In this document: positions 42,782-53,086 of the stretch, in pieces
Layout: each line of letters opens with the position of its first letter
How positions within the stretch are numbered: position 1 is the first letter of the stretch
Assembly (NCBI RefSeq): GCF_002079055.1
Contig: NC_047502.1
Location: forward strand, 310,001 to 374,000
DNA from: Saccharomyces paradoxus
Lineage: Eukaryota > Ascomycota > Saccharomycetes > Saccharomycetales > Saccharomycetaceae
Direction: 5' to 3'
DNA: 64,000 nucleotides
Translations under genes and position numbers: made by a program
The notes under the pieces: model-generated
What the model was told of the DNA's origin: nothing
The model's database searches: none
Seen by the model: the letters and a program-made list of their open reading frames with translations, nothing else

Positions 42782-44152
42782 TTATAAAACTAACTCATCA
42801 AAGCTACACAAGAACTTTGCGGCTTGCCTCGTTAACCAGGAATTGTTTTCATTATCGAGATACGCCAAATGGCCGCCCAAGTCGGTTTCACACAATAAAA
42901 CACAAGGATTTTCTCTAGCTTGTTTGTATGGAATTACGTTCTCACCTGTAACTGGATCATCCGTCGCGTTAATTATTAAAGTCGGAATTTTGATATTAGG
43001 CAATCTATTTATCGAACTTGCCTTTCTATAATATGTTAACCCGTCCGGCAGGCCCATCGATGGGGCAGTGAAAAGGCTGTCGAATTCTAATATGTCCGTA
43101 AATTTTTCAGCCTTTTGCAAATTTTCCTTGGTATATGTATAAAAAACTGGTTTCTCAATCGTTGGCTTGTGCGAAACCTCAAAGTCGTTTGGTACTTGTA
43201 ACTCATTCATATTAACTTTGACAGTCCTCGTTAAAAACTGCGTTAATGTTTTGGAAAAAACATGGTTGGACCACCAATCATGAGCCAACTTGTCCCAAGT
43301 ATGTACAAAATCCCATGGGTTTGAAAGAGCAACTGCAGCGTTCAATGGACAGTTACCTCCTTCTTCACCCAAGTAGTTTGTTAGCATGGCAGCTCCAAAT
43401 GATGTTCCCACTGCATATATTTTCCTTTGAGGAAATAGAGCTTTTTGGTTGTCCAAAAATTCCCTTACATCACCTGTATGTAGTGCGGTGAAGATTCTAC
43501 GAGTGGTGACTTTGGATCTTGAACAACCTCTAGCATTAAGGACTACAACTTGAAATTTACCGTCACCAACTCTTGATAGATCTTCGGATAAGGCCCTAAT
43601 GAGAGGCTCATGGCTCCCGCCAGCAAGGCCATGAAGTACTACCACCAAAGGGTAAGAGTAACCCTTAGAATGACATTTTTCAAGTTCTTCCGGGGATAGA
43701 TATCTAGTTCTTGGGTGGAGACGAGGCCAACCCTCTGGATGGGTGGCCTTTTCATCGTTCGAAAACTGCTTCTCATTAAAATTTGCCTGTTTAGCATCTA
43801 AGGAATACGTTTCCTCCCATTCAGGCATAACCCAGTCTGCAGTACAAACTCCCCCATCTGAAAATTTTACAATCTCTCTACCATAAAATACCTGAAATTT
43901 TTTAGAAAAATCGCCGGCTGACAAATAAAGGGTCTGTAAGTAACCTGTGAAAAGCATACTATTTAGCCTAAAATTTGCACCATCTTTGAGTGTAGGCACA
44001 TGTTTGGTTACGAATTCATGAAGAGGAATCTGGCGCTTGGAGTCTCTGAAAGCCAAAGACTTGGTTCCCTTCTCGCCTAGCACATGTTTAACAGTGCCGT
44101 TATAGCCCCAATGGCTTAGAGTAAAAGTTGGATAGTAACCCGAGCGAAACAT
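42782..44152 (-). CDS. EEB1: Medium-chain fatty acid ethyl ester synthase/esterase Eeb1
   Basis: Acyl-CoA:ethanol O-acyltransferase with esterase activity, making medium-chain ethyl esters (aroma compounds); alpha/beta hydrolase, paralogue of Eht1. 456 residues from the ATG at 44150-44152. Visible: [15 protein letters not shown] (oxyanion region), the nucleophile serine in [15 protein letters not shown] near residue 250, the late Asp in [13 protein letters not shown] and the His in [11 protein letters not shown]. The NARGCSRS motif fits the ABHD1/3-type (YheT) subfamily. EEB1 versus EHT1 is decided by synteny and is from memory. Its 5' side holds a CCGGCCGG palindrome. Confidence 0.93.
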   Translation of the reverse strand: MFRSGYYPTFTLSHWGYNGTVKHVLGEKGTKSLAFRDSKRQIPLHEFVTKHVPTLKDGANFRLNSMLFTGYLQTLYLSAGDFSKKFQVFYGREIVKFSDGGVCTADWVMPEWEETYSLDAKQANFNEKQFSNDEKATHPEGWPRLHPRTRYLSPEELEKCHSKGYSYPLVVVLHGLAGGSHEPLIRALSEDLSRVGDGKFQVVVLNARGCSRSKVTTRRIFTALHTGDVREFLDNQKALFPQRKIYAVGTSFGAAMLTNYLGEEGGNCPLNAAVALSNPWDFVHTWDKLAHDWWSNHVFSKTLTQFLTRTVKVNMNELQVPNDFEVSHKPTIEKPVFYTYTKENLQKAEKFTDILEFDSLFTAPSMGLPDGLTYYRKASSINRLPNIKIPTLIINATDDPVTGENVIPYKQARENPCVLLCETDLGGHLAYLDNENNSWLTRQAAKFLCSFDELVL

Positions 44153-44553
44153 TAAAATGGCAGATGCGAAAGTATTTTATATCTTGGTCTTCTCGTGAAT
44201 TTCTGGAAATATACAAACTGAATAGGCAACCACATTCTGAACCCTTCTTATATAAGCGGCTCCTGTAAGAAAGTGTCAGCAAATAGCTTCTTTATAGAGA
44301 CCTTTCGGCAGAAGTATATTAAAGCCGGCCGGAAATCGAGTAATAATGGCCGCTAATTATGCGGTGTGTGGATTCAGATTTTTGCCGGGAGCGATAACCT
44401 TCAAATGTAAAAGTACTCACTATAAGCGATGCAAAGCAGTCAGATGATAGCGCTTTGATATCGGTTGTCTCGAAGTTTTGTACATGTGGGCATTCATGGG
44501 AAGGTTACAATATAGAAGGTTTATAGAGTAGAGCTATATAGAACAGTGGAAGT
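44153..44553. promoter_or_regulatory. EEB1 promoter / SEC62 3' region
   Basis: 401 bp. It includes an 8-bp palindrome CCGGCCGG at 44325-44332, which contains CGG/CCG half sites of the kind used by zinc-cluster activators; no specific factor can be named. TATATAAG (about 44250) lies on the plus strand near EEB1. No gene is seen. Confidence 0.5.
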
Positions 44554-45378
44554 TTAGTTTTGTTCGGCTTTTTCATTGATAGCTTTCTTCTTATTGCTTT
44601 CTCTCTTGGCTTGTTTCTTCTTCGTTCTTTTCAGCTTCTTTTTGTAACTGTAGGTATCTTTCTCACCAAAACCATACAGTGGTTTGAAACTCTCTAGTAC
44701 ACCACAGTCTTCGAACAGGTTGGGAAAGATCCAGAACCCACCAACATCTCTGTAGACAATTAGTGATAAAACGTATAAGATCAATCTCAGGATAGCGACA
44801 GCGAAGAAGCCCGCCAAAATACCGAAGGCACCCAGGGACACATAATAGGAGCCGCGTCTCATGGAACGCGGCCATAATGGGTAGCATACGAGCGCTAATA
44901 TGATGGACACAACACCAATAACGATCAAGTAATCCATGTAGGTTCTGGGGTTGTAGTTCCAAACGAAATATTCATCAGCCTCCAGTTGTGCCTTGTTCGA
45001 AACAACCAAGTGCGGAAAGTCCTTGCTTGGCTTCAATCCGTGCTCTTTGCACTCTTGACTGTGCAATTTTTTCACTGGGATCACCATCTGTGCCTTTATG
45101 AGTTGAATGAAGATTTCACGTGACTTAAGCTGGTCTTCGATCTTGTTAGAAGGTATAGTTGGATATATCTCTGGCTGTCTTTCAGACTTCCCAACATACT
45201 CCTCAGAATGCAGTGCCCTAACAAATCTTTTGTAACGGAAGAAGTCTGTCTGTTTGGCTTGGAATAATCCCTGCCTTTGCTTCAACTCCTTATGGTTGCG
45301 TAAAAGAGTAGCAATGGCTGTAGCAGATCCGCCATTGATACTGGCACCTGTATTGCTACCTGGATCTACAGCTGACAT
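44554..45378 (-). CDS. SEC62: Sec62 subunit of the post-translational ER translocon
   Basis: Essential ER membrane component of the Sec62/Sec63 complex, needed for signal-recognition-particle-independent import of secretory proteins. 274 residues from the ATG at 45376-45378. The N-terminal cytosolic domain is basic ([30 protein letters not shown]). Two membrane helices follow: [20 protein letters not shown] (about 148-167) and [20 protein letters not shown] (about 182-201). The C-terminal cytosolic tail is strongly basic ([20 protein letters not shown]), as known for Sec63 binding. Shares a 321-bp divergent region with NOG1. Confidence 0.97.
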   Translation of the reverse strand: MSAVDPGSNTGASINGGSATAIATLLRNHKELKQRQGLFQAKQTDFFRYKRFVRALHSEEYVGKSERQPEIYPTIPSNKIEDQLKSREIFIQLIKAQMVIPVKKLHSQECKEHGLKPSKDFPHLVVSNKAQLEADEYFVWNYNPRTYMDYLIVIGVVSIILALVCYPLWPRSMRRGSYYVSLGAFGILAGFFAVAILRLILYVLSLIVYRDVGGFWIFPNLFEDCGVLESFKPLYGFGEKDTYSYKKKLKRTKKKQAKRESNKKKAINEKAEQN

Positions 45379-45699
45379 GTTTCTCGTATGTTTGCTCGGC
45401 TATCACACTGTATTCAACTGCAATTGACAAAAGCCCACTCTTCTCCTTCTTGATTTGTATGCCAGTATTGGGAAAACGACACGTCTATTCCGTCGTACAC
45501 GATCTTCATCTTCTTTTTTTTTTTCAACTGGAAAAAAAAGTTTTTTCCGCAGCTCATCGCAAAGAAAATTTTTCACCCATGTACTATCTCATCTACTAAT
45601 ACAATATAAAGAATAGGATTCTGGTTTAGGAGTTCCAGTTTTTCATAACAAAGTAAGTGTACCCTTCAAAAGCCAACACATCTCCCCTCTATACCGAAG
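45379..45699. promoter_or_regulatory. SEC62/NOG1 divergent promoter with PAC and RRPE
   Basis: 321 bp with poly(T)/poly(A) tracts around 45515-45545 and the two ribosome-biogenesis elements listed separately, lying on the NOG1 side. Confidence 0.8.
45551..45575 (-). promoter_or_regulatory. PAC and RRPE elements of NOG1
   Basis: PAC as GCGATGAGCT (reverse complement of 45551-45560) and RRPE as TGAAAAATTTT (reverse complement of 45565-45575), four bases apart and 125-149 bp upstream of NOG1. This pair marks the ribosome biogenesis regulon (Dot6/Tod6 and Stb3). Confidence 0.85.
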
Positions 45700-47643
45700 A
45701 TGCAACTTTCATGGAAGGATATCCCTACTGTCGCTCCAGCAAATGATTTGCTGGACATTGTCTTAAACAGAACCCAGAGAAAGACACCAACTGTGATCAG
45801 GCCTGGTTTCAAGATTACTAGAATCAGAGCGTTCTATATGCGTAAAGTCAAGTATACAGGTGAAGGTTTTGTGGAAAAATTTGAGGACATCTTAAAGGGC
45901 TTTCCCAACATTAATGACGTACATCCTTTCCATAGGGATTTGATGGACACCTTATACGAGAAGAATCATTATAAAATATCATTGGCTGCCATTTCTCGTG
46001 CTAAGTCTCTTGTGGAACAAGTCGCTAGAGATTATGTCAGATTGCTGAAGTTCGGTCAATCTTTATTTCAATGTAAGCAATTGAAAAGGGCCGCTTTGGG
46101 TAGAATGGCCACTATAGTCAAGAAGTTAAGGGACCCATTGGCCTATTTGGAACAAGTCAGACAGCATATTGGTAGACTGCCATCGATCGACCCAAATACC
46201 AGAACCCTGCTGATCTGTGGTTACCCAAATGTCGGTAAGTCCTCGTTTTTGAGATGCATCACCAAGTCAGACGTCGACGTTCAACCATATGCTTTCACAA
46301 CCAAGAGTTTGTATGTTGGTCATTTCGATTACAAATACTTGAGATTCCAAGCTATTGACACCCCCGGTATTCTAGATAGACCCACTGAAGAAATGAACAA
46401 CATTGAAATGCAATCGATCTATGCCATCGCCCATTTACGTTCCTGTGTCTTGTACTTCATGGATCTTTCCGAACAGTGTGGTTTCACTATCGAAGCTCAA
46501 GTTAAACTATTCCACTCCATCAAGCCTTTATTCGCCAACAAGTCTGTCATGGTCGTCATTAACAAAACTGATATCATCAGACCAGAGGATCTGGACGAGG
46601 AGCGTGCACAATTATTGGAATCTGTTAAGGAGGTTCCAGGTGTTGAAATCATGACGTCTTCATGTCAATTGGAAGAAAACGTCATGGAAGTTAGAAACAA
46701 AGCATGTGAAAAATTATTGGCTTCCAGAATTGAGAATAAGTTGAAATCACAGTCGAGAATTAACAACGTTTTGAACAAGATTCATGTTGCTCAACCTCAA
46801 GCAAGAGATGATATCAAGAGAACGCCATTTATCCCTGAATCTGTCAAGAACTTAAAGAAATACGACCCTGAAGATCCAAACAGGAGAAAGCTAGCTAGGG
46901 ATATCGAAGCTGAAAATGGTGGTGCTGGTGTCTTCAATGTCAACTTGAAGGACAAATACTTACTAGAAGATGATGATTGGAAGAACGATATCATGCCAGA
47001 AATCTTAGATGGTAAGAATGTTTATGATTTCTTGGACCCTGAAATAGCTGCTAAACTACAAGCTCTAGAAGAAGAAGAAGAAAAATTGGAAAACGAAGGA
47101 TTTTACAATTCTGACGATGAGGAAGAAATCTACGATGGTTTCGAAGCATCTGAAGTAGACGACGTCAAGGAGAAAGCTGCATGGATTAGAAATAGGCAAA
47201 AGACGATGATTGCTGAGGCAAGAAATAGGAAGTCCTTAAAGAATAAGGCTATCATGCCACGTTCTAAACTAACTAAGTCCTTTGGTAGAATGGAAGAACA
47301 CATGTCCACTTTGGGCCATGATATGTCAGCCTTACAAGATAAACAGAAACGTGCTGCTCGTAAGAACCGCTACGTTGAAAGGGGTTCTGATGTTGTTTTC
47401 GGTGACCAAGATGCCTTAACAGCTTCTACCGACAATGGTGTCAAGTTAAGACAAACCGATAGATTATTGGATGGTGTTGCTGATGGTTCCATGAGATCCA
47501 AGGCCGACAGAATGGCCAAGATGGAAAGGAGAGAAAGAAACAGACATGCCAAGCAAGGTGAATCTGATAGACACAATGCTGTTTCCTTATCAAAGCATCT
47601 ATTCAGTGGTAAGCGTGGTGTCGGTAAGACTGATTTCCGTTGA
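45700..47643 (+). CDS. NOG1: Nucleolar GTPase Nog1
   Basis: Essential Obg/CgtA-type GTPase of pre-60S ribosome assembly, travelling from nucleolus to cytoplasm, where Rlp24 exchange releases it. 647 residues from the ATG at 45700, as in S. cerevisiae from memory. An N-terminal helical bundle (1-165) is followed by the G domain: G1 GYPNVGKSS at 174-182, G3 DTPG near 220, G4 NKTD near 288. The C-terminal half is charged and extended with acidic (ALEEEEEKLENEGF) and basic stretches, as expected for the part that threads through the particle. Codon use is biased to preferred codons. PAC and RRPE upstream agree with the role. Confidence 0.98.
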   Translation: MQLSWKDIPTVAPANDLLDIVLNRTQRKTPTVIRPGFKITRIRAFYMRKVKYTGEGFVEKFEDILKGFPNINDVHPFHRDLMDTLYEKNHYKISLAAISRAKSLVEQVARDYVRLLKFGQSLFQCKQLKRAALGRMATIVKKLRDPLAYLEQVRQHIGRLPSIDPNTRTLLICGYPNVGKSSFLRCITKSDVDVQPYAFTTKSLYVGHFDYKYLRFQAIDTPGILDRPTEEMNNIEMQSIYAIAHLRSCVLYFMDLSEQCGFTIEAQVKLFHSIKPLFANKSVMVVINKTDIIRPEDLDEERAQLLESVKEVPGVEIMTSSCQLEENVMEVRNKACEKLLASRIENKLKSQSRINNVLNKIHVAQPQARDDIKRTPFIPESVKNLKKYDPEDPNRRKLARDIEAENGGAGVFNVNLKDKYLLEDDDWKNDIMPEILDGKNVYDFLDPEIAAKLQALEEEEEKLENEGFYNSDDEEEIYDGFEASEVDDVKEKAAWIRNRQKTMIAEARNRKSLKNKAIMPRSKLTKSFGRMEEHMSTLGHDMSALQDKQKRAARKNRYVERGSDVVFGDQDALTASTDNGVKLRQTDRLLDGVADGSMRSKADRMAKMERRERNRHAKQGESDRHNAVSLSKHLFSGKRGVGKTDFR

Positions 47644-48482
47644 TTTCTCTACTTCTTATTCTTTCTTTTGCATGTACTCTAAAAAACATATGAATATAAA
47701 ATATGGATGTACGTACACGGCATTCTAATCTTTTTGGGCTGATAGGATTATCATTTACATTTGATTTTCTTTCTCACTATTAGTGGTTTCTTTTTTTCTT
47801 TCTTTCTCACCCTCTCTAAATCTTATTTAATTCTGTATAATAACAAAGAGCCGATTTAAGTTATCCAACAAGCCGACCTTTACACGACCTATCATTTTCT
47901 TTGCGCGTTACTGGATGTATACAAATAATTAAGTGTGACAAAAGAGAAGGGGGCATGGCGTCTCGATGACACTTCTACTTTCCAGTGACACATCATTTAA
48001 CCTATCAAGTCTCCCACGAGGATGAAAAAATAAGAAATTATTATCGTTTTTGCAGCATATCGTATAAGGCAACAATAGTGATGCCTCCTATCAATTGACT
48101 GATAAAATTTCTGCAAACTATCATGTTATTTTTTATCCTTGTGCCGCGCCTGTAGCGGAAAAGCTGCAAGTGCATGAAATCTAAAAAGCAGAAGACTCAT
48201 CGCCGTGTTTGGCACATTGGGGTTGCCTTTGACTTTTTTGCTTATATTTTGCTCAAAATGCGTACTTGACATATTTAACCAAAGGTTCTAATAGAATAGT
48301 CAACCAGCATATATATCCTTGTCTTGTTACATTAGAACTTATGATATTTACTACACGAACTCCTCGCGTACAAACGATATAAAACTAAATTCTTCCCTTT
48401 AGAACGATTATTGGTTGAGCTCAGACAATACGCGTGTTTTAAAGACGGTTTATAGTATAAGAGAAGACAAGCGGAATAAAAA
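47644..48482. promoter_or_regulatory. NOG1 3' region and SSU1 promoter
   Basis: 839 bp. It contains a pyrimidine tract (about 47787-47820) and a candidate Fzf1 core CTATCATTTTC at 47889-47899, plus a small CCGC/GCGG inverted repeat at 48144-48158. NOG1 lies directly upstream, so the promoter is in the ancestral, non-translocated arrangement. No 76-bp repeats of the kind reported in some wine-yeast SSU1 promoters are seen. Confidence 0.6.
47889..47899 (+). promoter_or_regulatory. Candidate Fzf1 site
   Basis: CTATCATTTTC matches the core and right flank of the reported Fzf1 motif (CTATCAYTTYY), although the left flank matches only in part. It is about 590 bp upstream of the SSU1 ATG. Fzf1 is the known activator of SSU1. 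Confidence 0.4.
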
Positions 48483-49859
48483 ATGGTTGCCAATTGGGTA
48501 CTTGCTGTCACGAGGCAGTTCGATCCCTTTATGTTTGTTATGGTCATGGGTGTCGGTATTTCATCGAATATTCTATATAACTTCCCATATCCTGCAAGAT
48601 GGCTAAGAATATGCTCATATATCATGTTCGCTATCACGTGCCTTATTTTCATTGCTGTACAGGCGCTGCAACTGTTACATTTGATTATATACATCAAGGA
48701 GAAAAGCTTCAGAGAATATTTCAATGACTTTTTCAGAAATATGAAGCACAATTTATTTTGGGGTACTTATCCCATGGGGTTAGTTACAATTATAAATTTC
48801 TTAGGAGCACTTTCAAAAGAGTACACTACGAAAAGCCCTACTAATGCCAGGAACTTGATGATATTTGTTTATGTCCTGTGGTGGTATGATCTCGCAGTCA
48901 GCTTAGTAATAGCTTGGGGTATCTCATTTCTTATCTGGCATGACTATTACTCTTTGGAAGGGATTGGAAATTATCCTTCATATAATATTAGAATGGCATC
49001 CGAGAACATGAAAAGTGTATTGCTGCTGGATATCATTCCGCTAGTCGTCGTCGCTTCAAGTTGTGGAACATTCACAATGTCAGAAATATTTGGTCATGCG
49101 TTCAATAGAAACATTCAACTGATAACGTTGGTCATATGTGCCTTGACCTGGCTACATGCCATTATTTTCGTCTTCATACTGATCGCGATATACTTCTGGA
49201 GTCTCTATATCAATAAGATACCACCGATGACGCAGGTTTTCACGCTGTTCCTGCTTTTGGGACCGATGGGCCAAGGCAGTTTTGGGGTTTTGTTGCTTAC
49301 AGACAATATAAAAAAATACGTGAGCAAATATTACCAAACGGATAACGTTACTAGAGAACAAGAAATACTGACTATTGCAGTTCCATGGTGTTTCAAAGTT
49401 CTAGGCATTATCTCTGCTATGGCGTTGCTCGCTATGGGCTACTTCTTTACTGTGATTTCCGTCATTTCAATCCTGTCGTATTACAATAAAAAAGAGATTG
49501 AAAGTGAGACAGGGAAAGTGAAGAGAGTTTATACCTTCCACAAAGGTTTTTGGGGAATGACTTTCCCAATGGGTACTATGTCTCTAGGGAACGAAGAGCT
49601 ATATGTGCAATATGACCAGTACGTTCCCCTATATGCATTCAGAGTCCTAGGGACCATATACGGCGGTATTTGCATTTGTTGGTCAATTTTATGTCTATTA
49701 TGCACGCTACATGAGTATTCGAAAAAGATCCTCCATGCTGCCCGTAAATCTTCACTATTTTCAGAGTCAAATACGGAGAAGACGACCGTTTCTCCGTATA
49801 ATAGCATTGAAAGCGTGGAAGAATCAAACTCGGCTCTAGATTTCACGCGTTTAGCATAA
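48483..49859 (+). CDS. SSU1: Plasma membrane sulfite efflux pump Ssu1
   Basis: Sulfite exporter of the tellurite-resistance/dicarboxylate transporter (TDT) family; the main determinant of sulfite tolerance. 458 residues from the ATG at 48483, as in S. cerevisiae from memory. About ten membrane segments, e.g. WLRICSYIMFAITCLIFIAV (about 40-59), LVTIINFLGAL, LVVVASSCGTF and ALLAMGYFFTVISVISILSY. The motif FDPFMFVMVMGVGISSNILY at the N-terminus is the family signature. Both tails are short and cytosolic; the C-terminal tail is Ser/Glu-rich. The start is unambiguous because the ATG begins directly at MVANWVLAVTRQFD. Confidence 0.97.
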   Translation: MVANWVLAVTRQFDPFMFVMVMGVGISSNILYNFPYPARWLRICSYIMFAITCLIFIAVQALQLLHLIIYIKEKSFREYFNDFFRNMKHNLFWGTYPMGLVTIINFLGALSKEYTTKSPTNARNLMIFVYVLWWYDLAVSLVIAWGISFLIWHDYYSLEGIGNYPSYNIRMASENMKSVLLLDIIPLVVVASSCGTFTMSEIFGHAFNRNIQLITLVICALTWLHAIIFVFILIAIYFWSLYINKIPPMTQVFTLFLLLGPMGQGSFGVLLLTDNIKKYVSKYYQTDNVTREQEILTIAVPWCFKVLGIISAMALLAMGYFFTVISVISILSYYNKKEIESETGKVKRVYTFHKGFWGMTFPMGTMSLGNEELYVQYDQYVPLYAFRVLGTIYGGICICWSILCLLCTLHEYSKKILHAARKSSLFSESNTEKTTVSPYNSIESVEESNSALDFTRLA

Positions 49860-50179
49860 GTTGTTGTGTTATGTGTACATAATTGTCAAGCATTTCACGT
49901 AGCTGTATCAGTAAATAATTTAATTCGTTTGCACAGCATTTGCTGTTTTTCCCTCTTCCTGTCGTTGTCAAAGTGCGTGATATTTCTTGACGTCTCTTAG
50001 TAAGCACGACCCTCGTCAATTTTTCGAGGATTTCGGAGCTTTTCATTTGGAATCTAATGTTGAAGTGAGGCTAAAAAAATATAAGAAGCATTTCTGATTT
50101 TTCTCAGGCGGTTCTCAATCTTCAATCTTATTTTACGGTTTTCTTTCTTATATATTTATATATTCGTTTACAGAACTTC
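49860..50179. promoter_or_regulatory. SSU1 3' region and GLR1 promoter
   Basis: 320 bp, tandem genes. It contains a Yap1-type site TTAGTAA at 49997-50003 and a TATATATTTATATATT stretch at about 50149-50164, close to the GLR1 start. A small reverse ORF (49843-50046) is not supported. Confidence 0.7.
49997..50003 (+). promoter_or_regulatory. Yap1-type response element upstream of GLR1
   Basis: TTAGTAA matches the TTA(C/G)TAA Yap1 consensus and lies 177-183 bp upstream of the first GLR1 ATG. GLR1 is a known oxidative-stress target of Yap1. Confidence 0.65.
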
Positions 50180-51631
50180 ATGCTTTCAGCAACTAAACAA
50201 TCATTTAGGACTTTACAGATAAGAACAATGTCTACGAATATCAAGCACTACGATTATCTCGTTATCGGGGGTGGCTCAGGAGGTGTTGCTTCCGCAAGGA
50301 GAGCTGCATCTTATGGTGCGAAGACCTTACTAGTGGAAGCTAAGGCACTTGGTGGCACCTGTGTTAACGTGGGTTGTGTCCCTAAGAAAGTCATGTGGTA
50401 TGCTTCTGACCTGGCTACTAGAGTATCTCATGCAAAGGAGTATGGATTATATCAGAATCTTCCATTAGATAAAAAGCATTTGACTTTTAATTGGCCAGAA
50501 TTCAAGCAGAAAAGGGACGCTTATGTCCATAGATTGAACGGTATATACCAGAAGAATTTGGATAAAGAAAAAGTGGATGTTGTATTTGGATGGGCCAGGT
50601 TTAATAAGGACGGTAACGTTGAAGTGCAGAAAAGAGATAATACCACTGAAGTCTACTCGGCTAATCATATTTTAGTCGCAACCGGCGGAAAGGCTATTTT
50701 CCCTGAAAGCATACCAGGTTTCGAATTAGGAACCGATTCTGACGGGTTCTTCAGGTTAGAAGAGCAACCCAAGAAAGTTGTTGTCGTTGGTGCTGGTTAT
50801 ATTGGTATTGAGTTAGCAGGTGTTTTCCATGGGCTAGGCTCCGAAACGCACTTGGTCATTAGAGGTGAAACTGTCTTGAGAAAATTTGATGAATGCATCC
50901 AGAGCACCATTACCGACCATTACATAAACGAGGGCATCAATGTTCATAAACTATCCAAAATTGTTAAGGTGGAGAAGAATGAAGAAACCAACAAATTGAA
51001 AATACATATGAATGACTCAAAGTCCATTGATGACGTTGACGAATTAATTTGGACAATTGGACGTAAATCCCATCTCGGTATGGGTTCAGAAAACGTAGGT
51101 ATAAAGCTGAACTCTCATGACCAAATCATTGCTGATGAATATCAAAATACCAATGTTTCTAACATTTATTCTTTAGGTGACGTTGTTGGAAAAGTTGAAT
51201 TGACTCCTGTCGCCATTGCAGCAGGTAGAAAGTTATCTAATAGATTGTTTGGTCCTGAGAAATTTCGCAATGACAAACTTGATTATGAAAACGTCCCCAG
51301 TGTAATATTTTCACACCCAGAAGCCGGTTCCATTGGTATTTCTGAGAAGGAAGCCATTGAAAAATACGGTAAGGAGAATATTAAAGTCTACAATTCTAAA
51401 TTCACCGCTATGTACTATGCTATGTTGAGTGAAAAATCGCCTACAAGATATAAAATTGTCTGTGTGGGGCCAGATGAGAAGGTTGTCGGTCTGCACATTG
51501 TTGGTGATTCCTCTGCAGAAATCTTGCAAGGGTTTGGTGTTGCCATAAAGATGGGTGCCACCAAGGCTGATTTTGATAATTGTGTTGCTATTCATCCAAC
51601 TAGCGCAGAAGAATTGGTTACTATGAGATGA
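50180..51631 (+). CDS. GLR1: Glutathione reductase (mitochondrial and cytosolic forms)
   Basis: FAD enzyme that reduces oxidised glutathione with NADPH. 483 residues from the ATG at 50180. The first 16 residues ([16 protein letters not shown]) form a basic presequence, and a second in-frame ATG at 50228 (Met17) begins the cytosolic form, as known for yeast. FAD motif [13 protein letters not shown] near 30-42, redox-active disulphide Cys61/Cys66 in [18 protein letters not shown] motif [12 protein letters not shown] and the C-terminal catalytic HPTSAEE. The first ATG follows CAGAACTTC, poorer than the AGAACA before Met17, which fits leaky scanning. Convergent with RPS6A. Confidence 0.98.
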   Translation: MLSATKQSFRTLQIRTMSTNIKHYDYLVIGGGSGGVASARRAASYGAKTLLVEAKALGGTCVNVGCVPKKVMWYASDLATRVSHAKEYGLYQNLPLDKKHLTFNWPEFKQKRDAYVHRLNGIYQKNLDKEKVDVVFGWARFNKDGNVEVQKRDNTTEVYSANHILVATGGKAIFPESIPGFELGTDSDGFFRLEEQPKKVVVVGAGYIGIELAGVFHGLGSETHLVIRGETVLRKFDECIQSTITDHYINEGINVHKLSKIVKVEKNEETNKLKIHMNDSKSIDDVDELIWTIGRKSHLGMGSENVGIKLNSHDQIIADEYQNTNVSNIYSLGDVVGKVELTPVAIAAGRKLSNRLFGPEKFRNDKLDYENVPSVIFSHPEAGSIGISEKEAIEKYGKENIKVYNSKFTAMYYAMLSEKSPTRYKIVCVGPDEKVVGLHIVGDSSAEILQGFGVAIKMGATKADFDNCVAIHPTSAEELVTMR

Positions 51632-51965
51632 AGCAACGAAACTGGATGCCCGATCTGTTGCTGCTATACTGGACTTTTGTACTTTTGTAAACGATTTTAT
51701 ACAGCATCTTGAAAAACGTAGGAATTTTGTTATTTCACTTCAAAGGCATGATTTCTTTTTTACATAACTTTTAGCCAAAGTGGACCGGCTGGGATACCCA
51801 ATTGAGGATTCATTTCAACTCTCGTTTACAATACATATGATTATTTTTCTTTTTGTTAATTATATAAAAAATAAAGTTATTTGATTTTAAGCTTAGAAAT
51901 ACACAAAATACAGAATAAGAAAGGAGTTTTTGAACAAAAGAATTTATTTTCACTGCTTTCTAAAT
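51632..51965. other. GLR1/RPS6A convergent 3' region
   Basis: 334 bp, AT-rich, no gene seen. TATATAA-type elements near 51861 can serve 3'-end formation. Confidence 0.6.
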
Positions 51966-53086
51966 TTAAGCTTTCAAAGAAGAAGCTCTTCTCTTTCTGA
52001 TTTCAGCCTTTTCAGCCTTTCTTTCAGATAATCTCTTAGCCAACAATTGAGCGTATTCGGCAGCAGCTTCTCTTTGAGCTTGAGCGTTTCTGACCTTCAA
52101 AGCCCTTTGGTGTCTCTTTCTTTGCAATCTTTGAGGAGTAACCAATCTTTGGATCTTTGGAGCCTTGGTGTAAGTCTTTTCACCCTTGGTGACTTCTCTT
52201 CTGATGACGAAATCACGAACGTCATCTTCCTTGGACAAACCGAAGAACTTTCTGATGTTGTTAGCTCTCTTTGGACCCAATCTCTTTGGAACAGTGGTGT
52301 CAGTTAGACCTTCCAATTCTTGTTCACCCTTCTTGATAATGACCAAAGCTAAGACAGCCAAATCAGGGCCAACAATGGCACCTCTGACAGACTTTCTCTT
52401 TCTTTCACCATTACGTCTTGGTCTGTAACAAGAAACGTTCTTGGTCAACAACAACTTGATTCTGGTTGGCAACAAAACACCTTGTTTCATTGGGAAACCT
52501 TGTTTGTCGTTACCACCGGAGATCTTGAAGACGTAACCCTTGAATTCATCACCAACGGCTTCACCATCGACTTCTTGACCGATTCTCTTGTCGAAGAAAA
52601 CACGGATACGGTGTTCATCATCAATTTCGAAGGTCTTTTGAGACCCGTTAACTGGGTAAGAAATGTTCAACTATTTTTATTTTCAATAGATTAAGAAAAT
52701 TTTGTTAGTATACTATTGTAAAAATTTATGTTTGATAGGTGAAATTTTGCCATTCTAGAGAAATTATTAAGTGGGGAAGTTGAATTACCTTATCTTTTAT
52801 GGAATATATGCGCCAGTTATATGAAATACTTTCAATTTGACAATTTTTTATAACTAATGTAATTCTATTCTGTTTGTTTAAAATAATGTTCTGACGAATC
52901 GATTGGTATATGGTAATTCCCGGTACTGTTTCTCTCCTTAAGAAAACAAATTTAATAAATCTTTAGGATGTCTGGTTTCCGTTTGATTCCTTTTCTGGTT
53001 TATAAACGTATCATATCATGTCATCATTCCACATATAAAGTTTCTCTATTGCCTCTCCATTATAGTACTCTAAATCATACCTTCAT
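51966..53086 (-). CDS. RPS6A: Ribosomal protein eS6 (small subunit), spliced
   Basis: Component of the 40S subunit whose C-terminal serines are phosphorylated through TORC1/Ypk3. Exon 1 is only six bases, ATGAAG at 53081-53086. Exon 2 is 51966-52670 (705 bases, opening with TTG, Leu3). Spliced product 236 residues, [14 protein letters not shown] onward, ending in the phosphorylation tail [10 protein letters not shown]. The extreme codon bias of exon 2 fits a highly expressed gene. The TTG at 52668-52670 is exon sequence after the 3' splice site and not a start. S. cerevisiae has a second copy, RPS6B; synteny marks this as RPS6A. Rap1 sites lie upstream. Confidence 0.97.
52671..53080 (-). other. 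RPS6A intron
   Basis: 410-nt intron with donor GTATGA (53075-53080), perfect branch site TACTAAC (52704-52710) and acceptor AATAG ending at 52671, the first AG after the branch site. It lies between codons 2 and 3, as in S. cerevisiae. Confidence 0.93.

Noticed and set aside
47746-47761. Near-match to the replication-origin core (ATTTACATTTG)
   Set aside because: Only 10 of 11 positions; similar near-matches occur in several AT-rich gaps (e.g. about 6539, 52723, 59275, 61565), so no origin can be claimed.
52668-52670. TTG as the start of a 234-residue RPS6A
   Set aside because: It is the Leu3 codon just after the intron acceptor; a six-base first exon with ATGAAG lies at 53081-53086.
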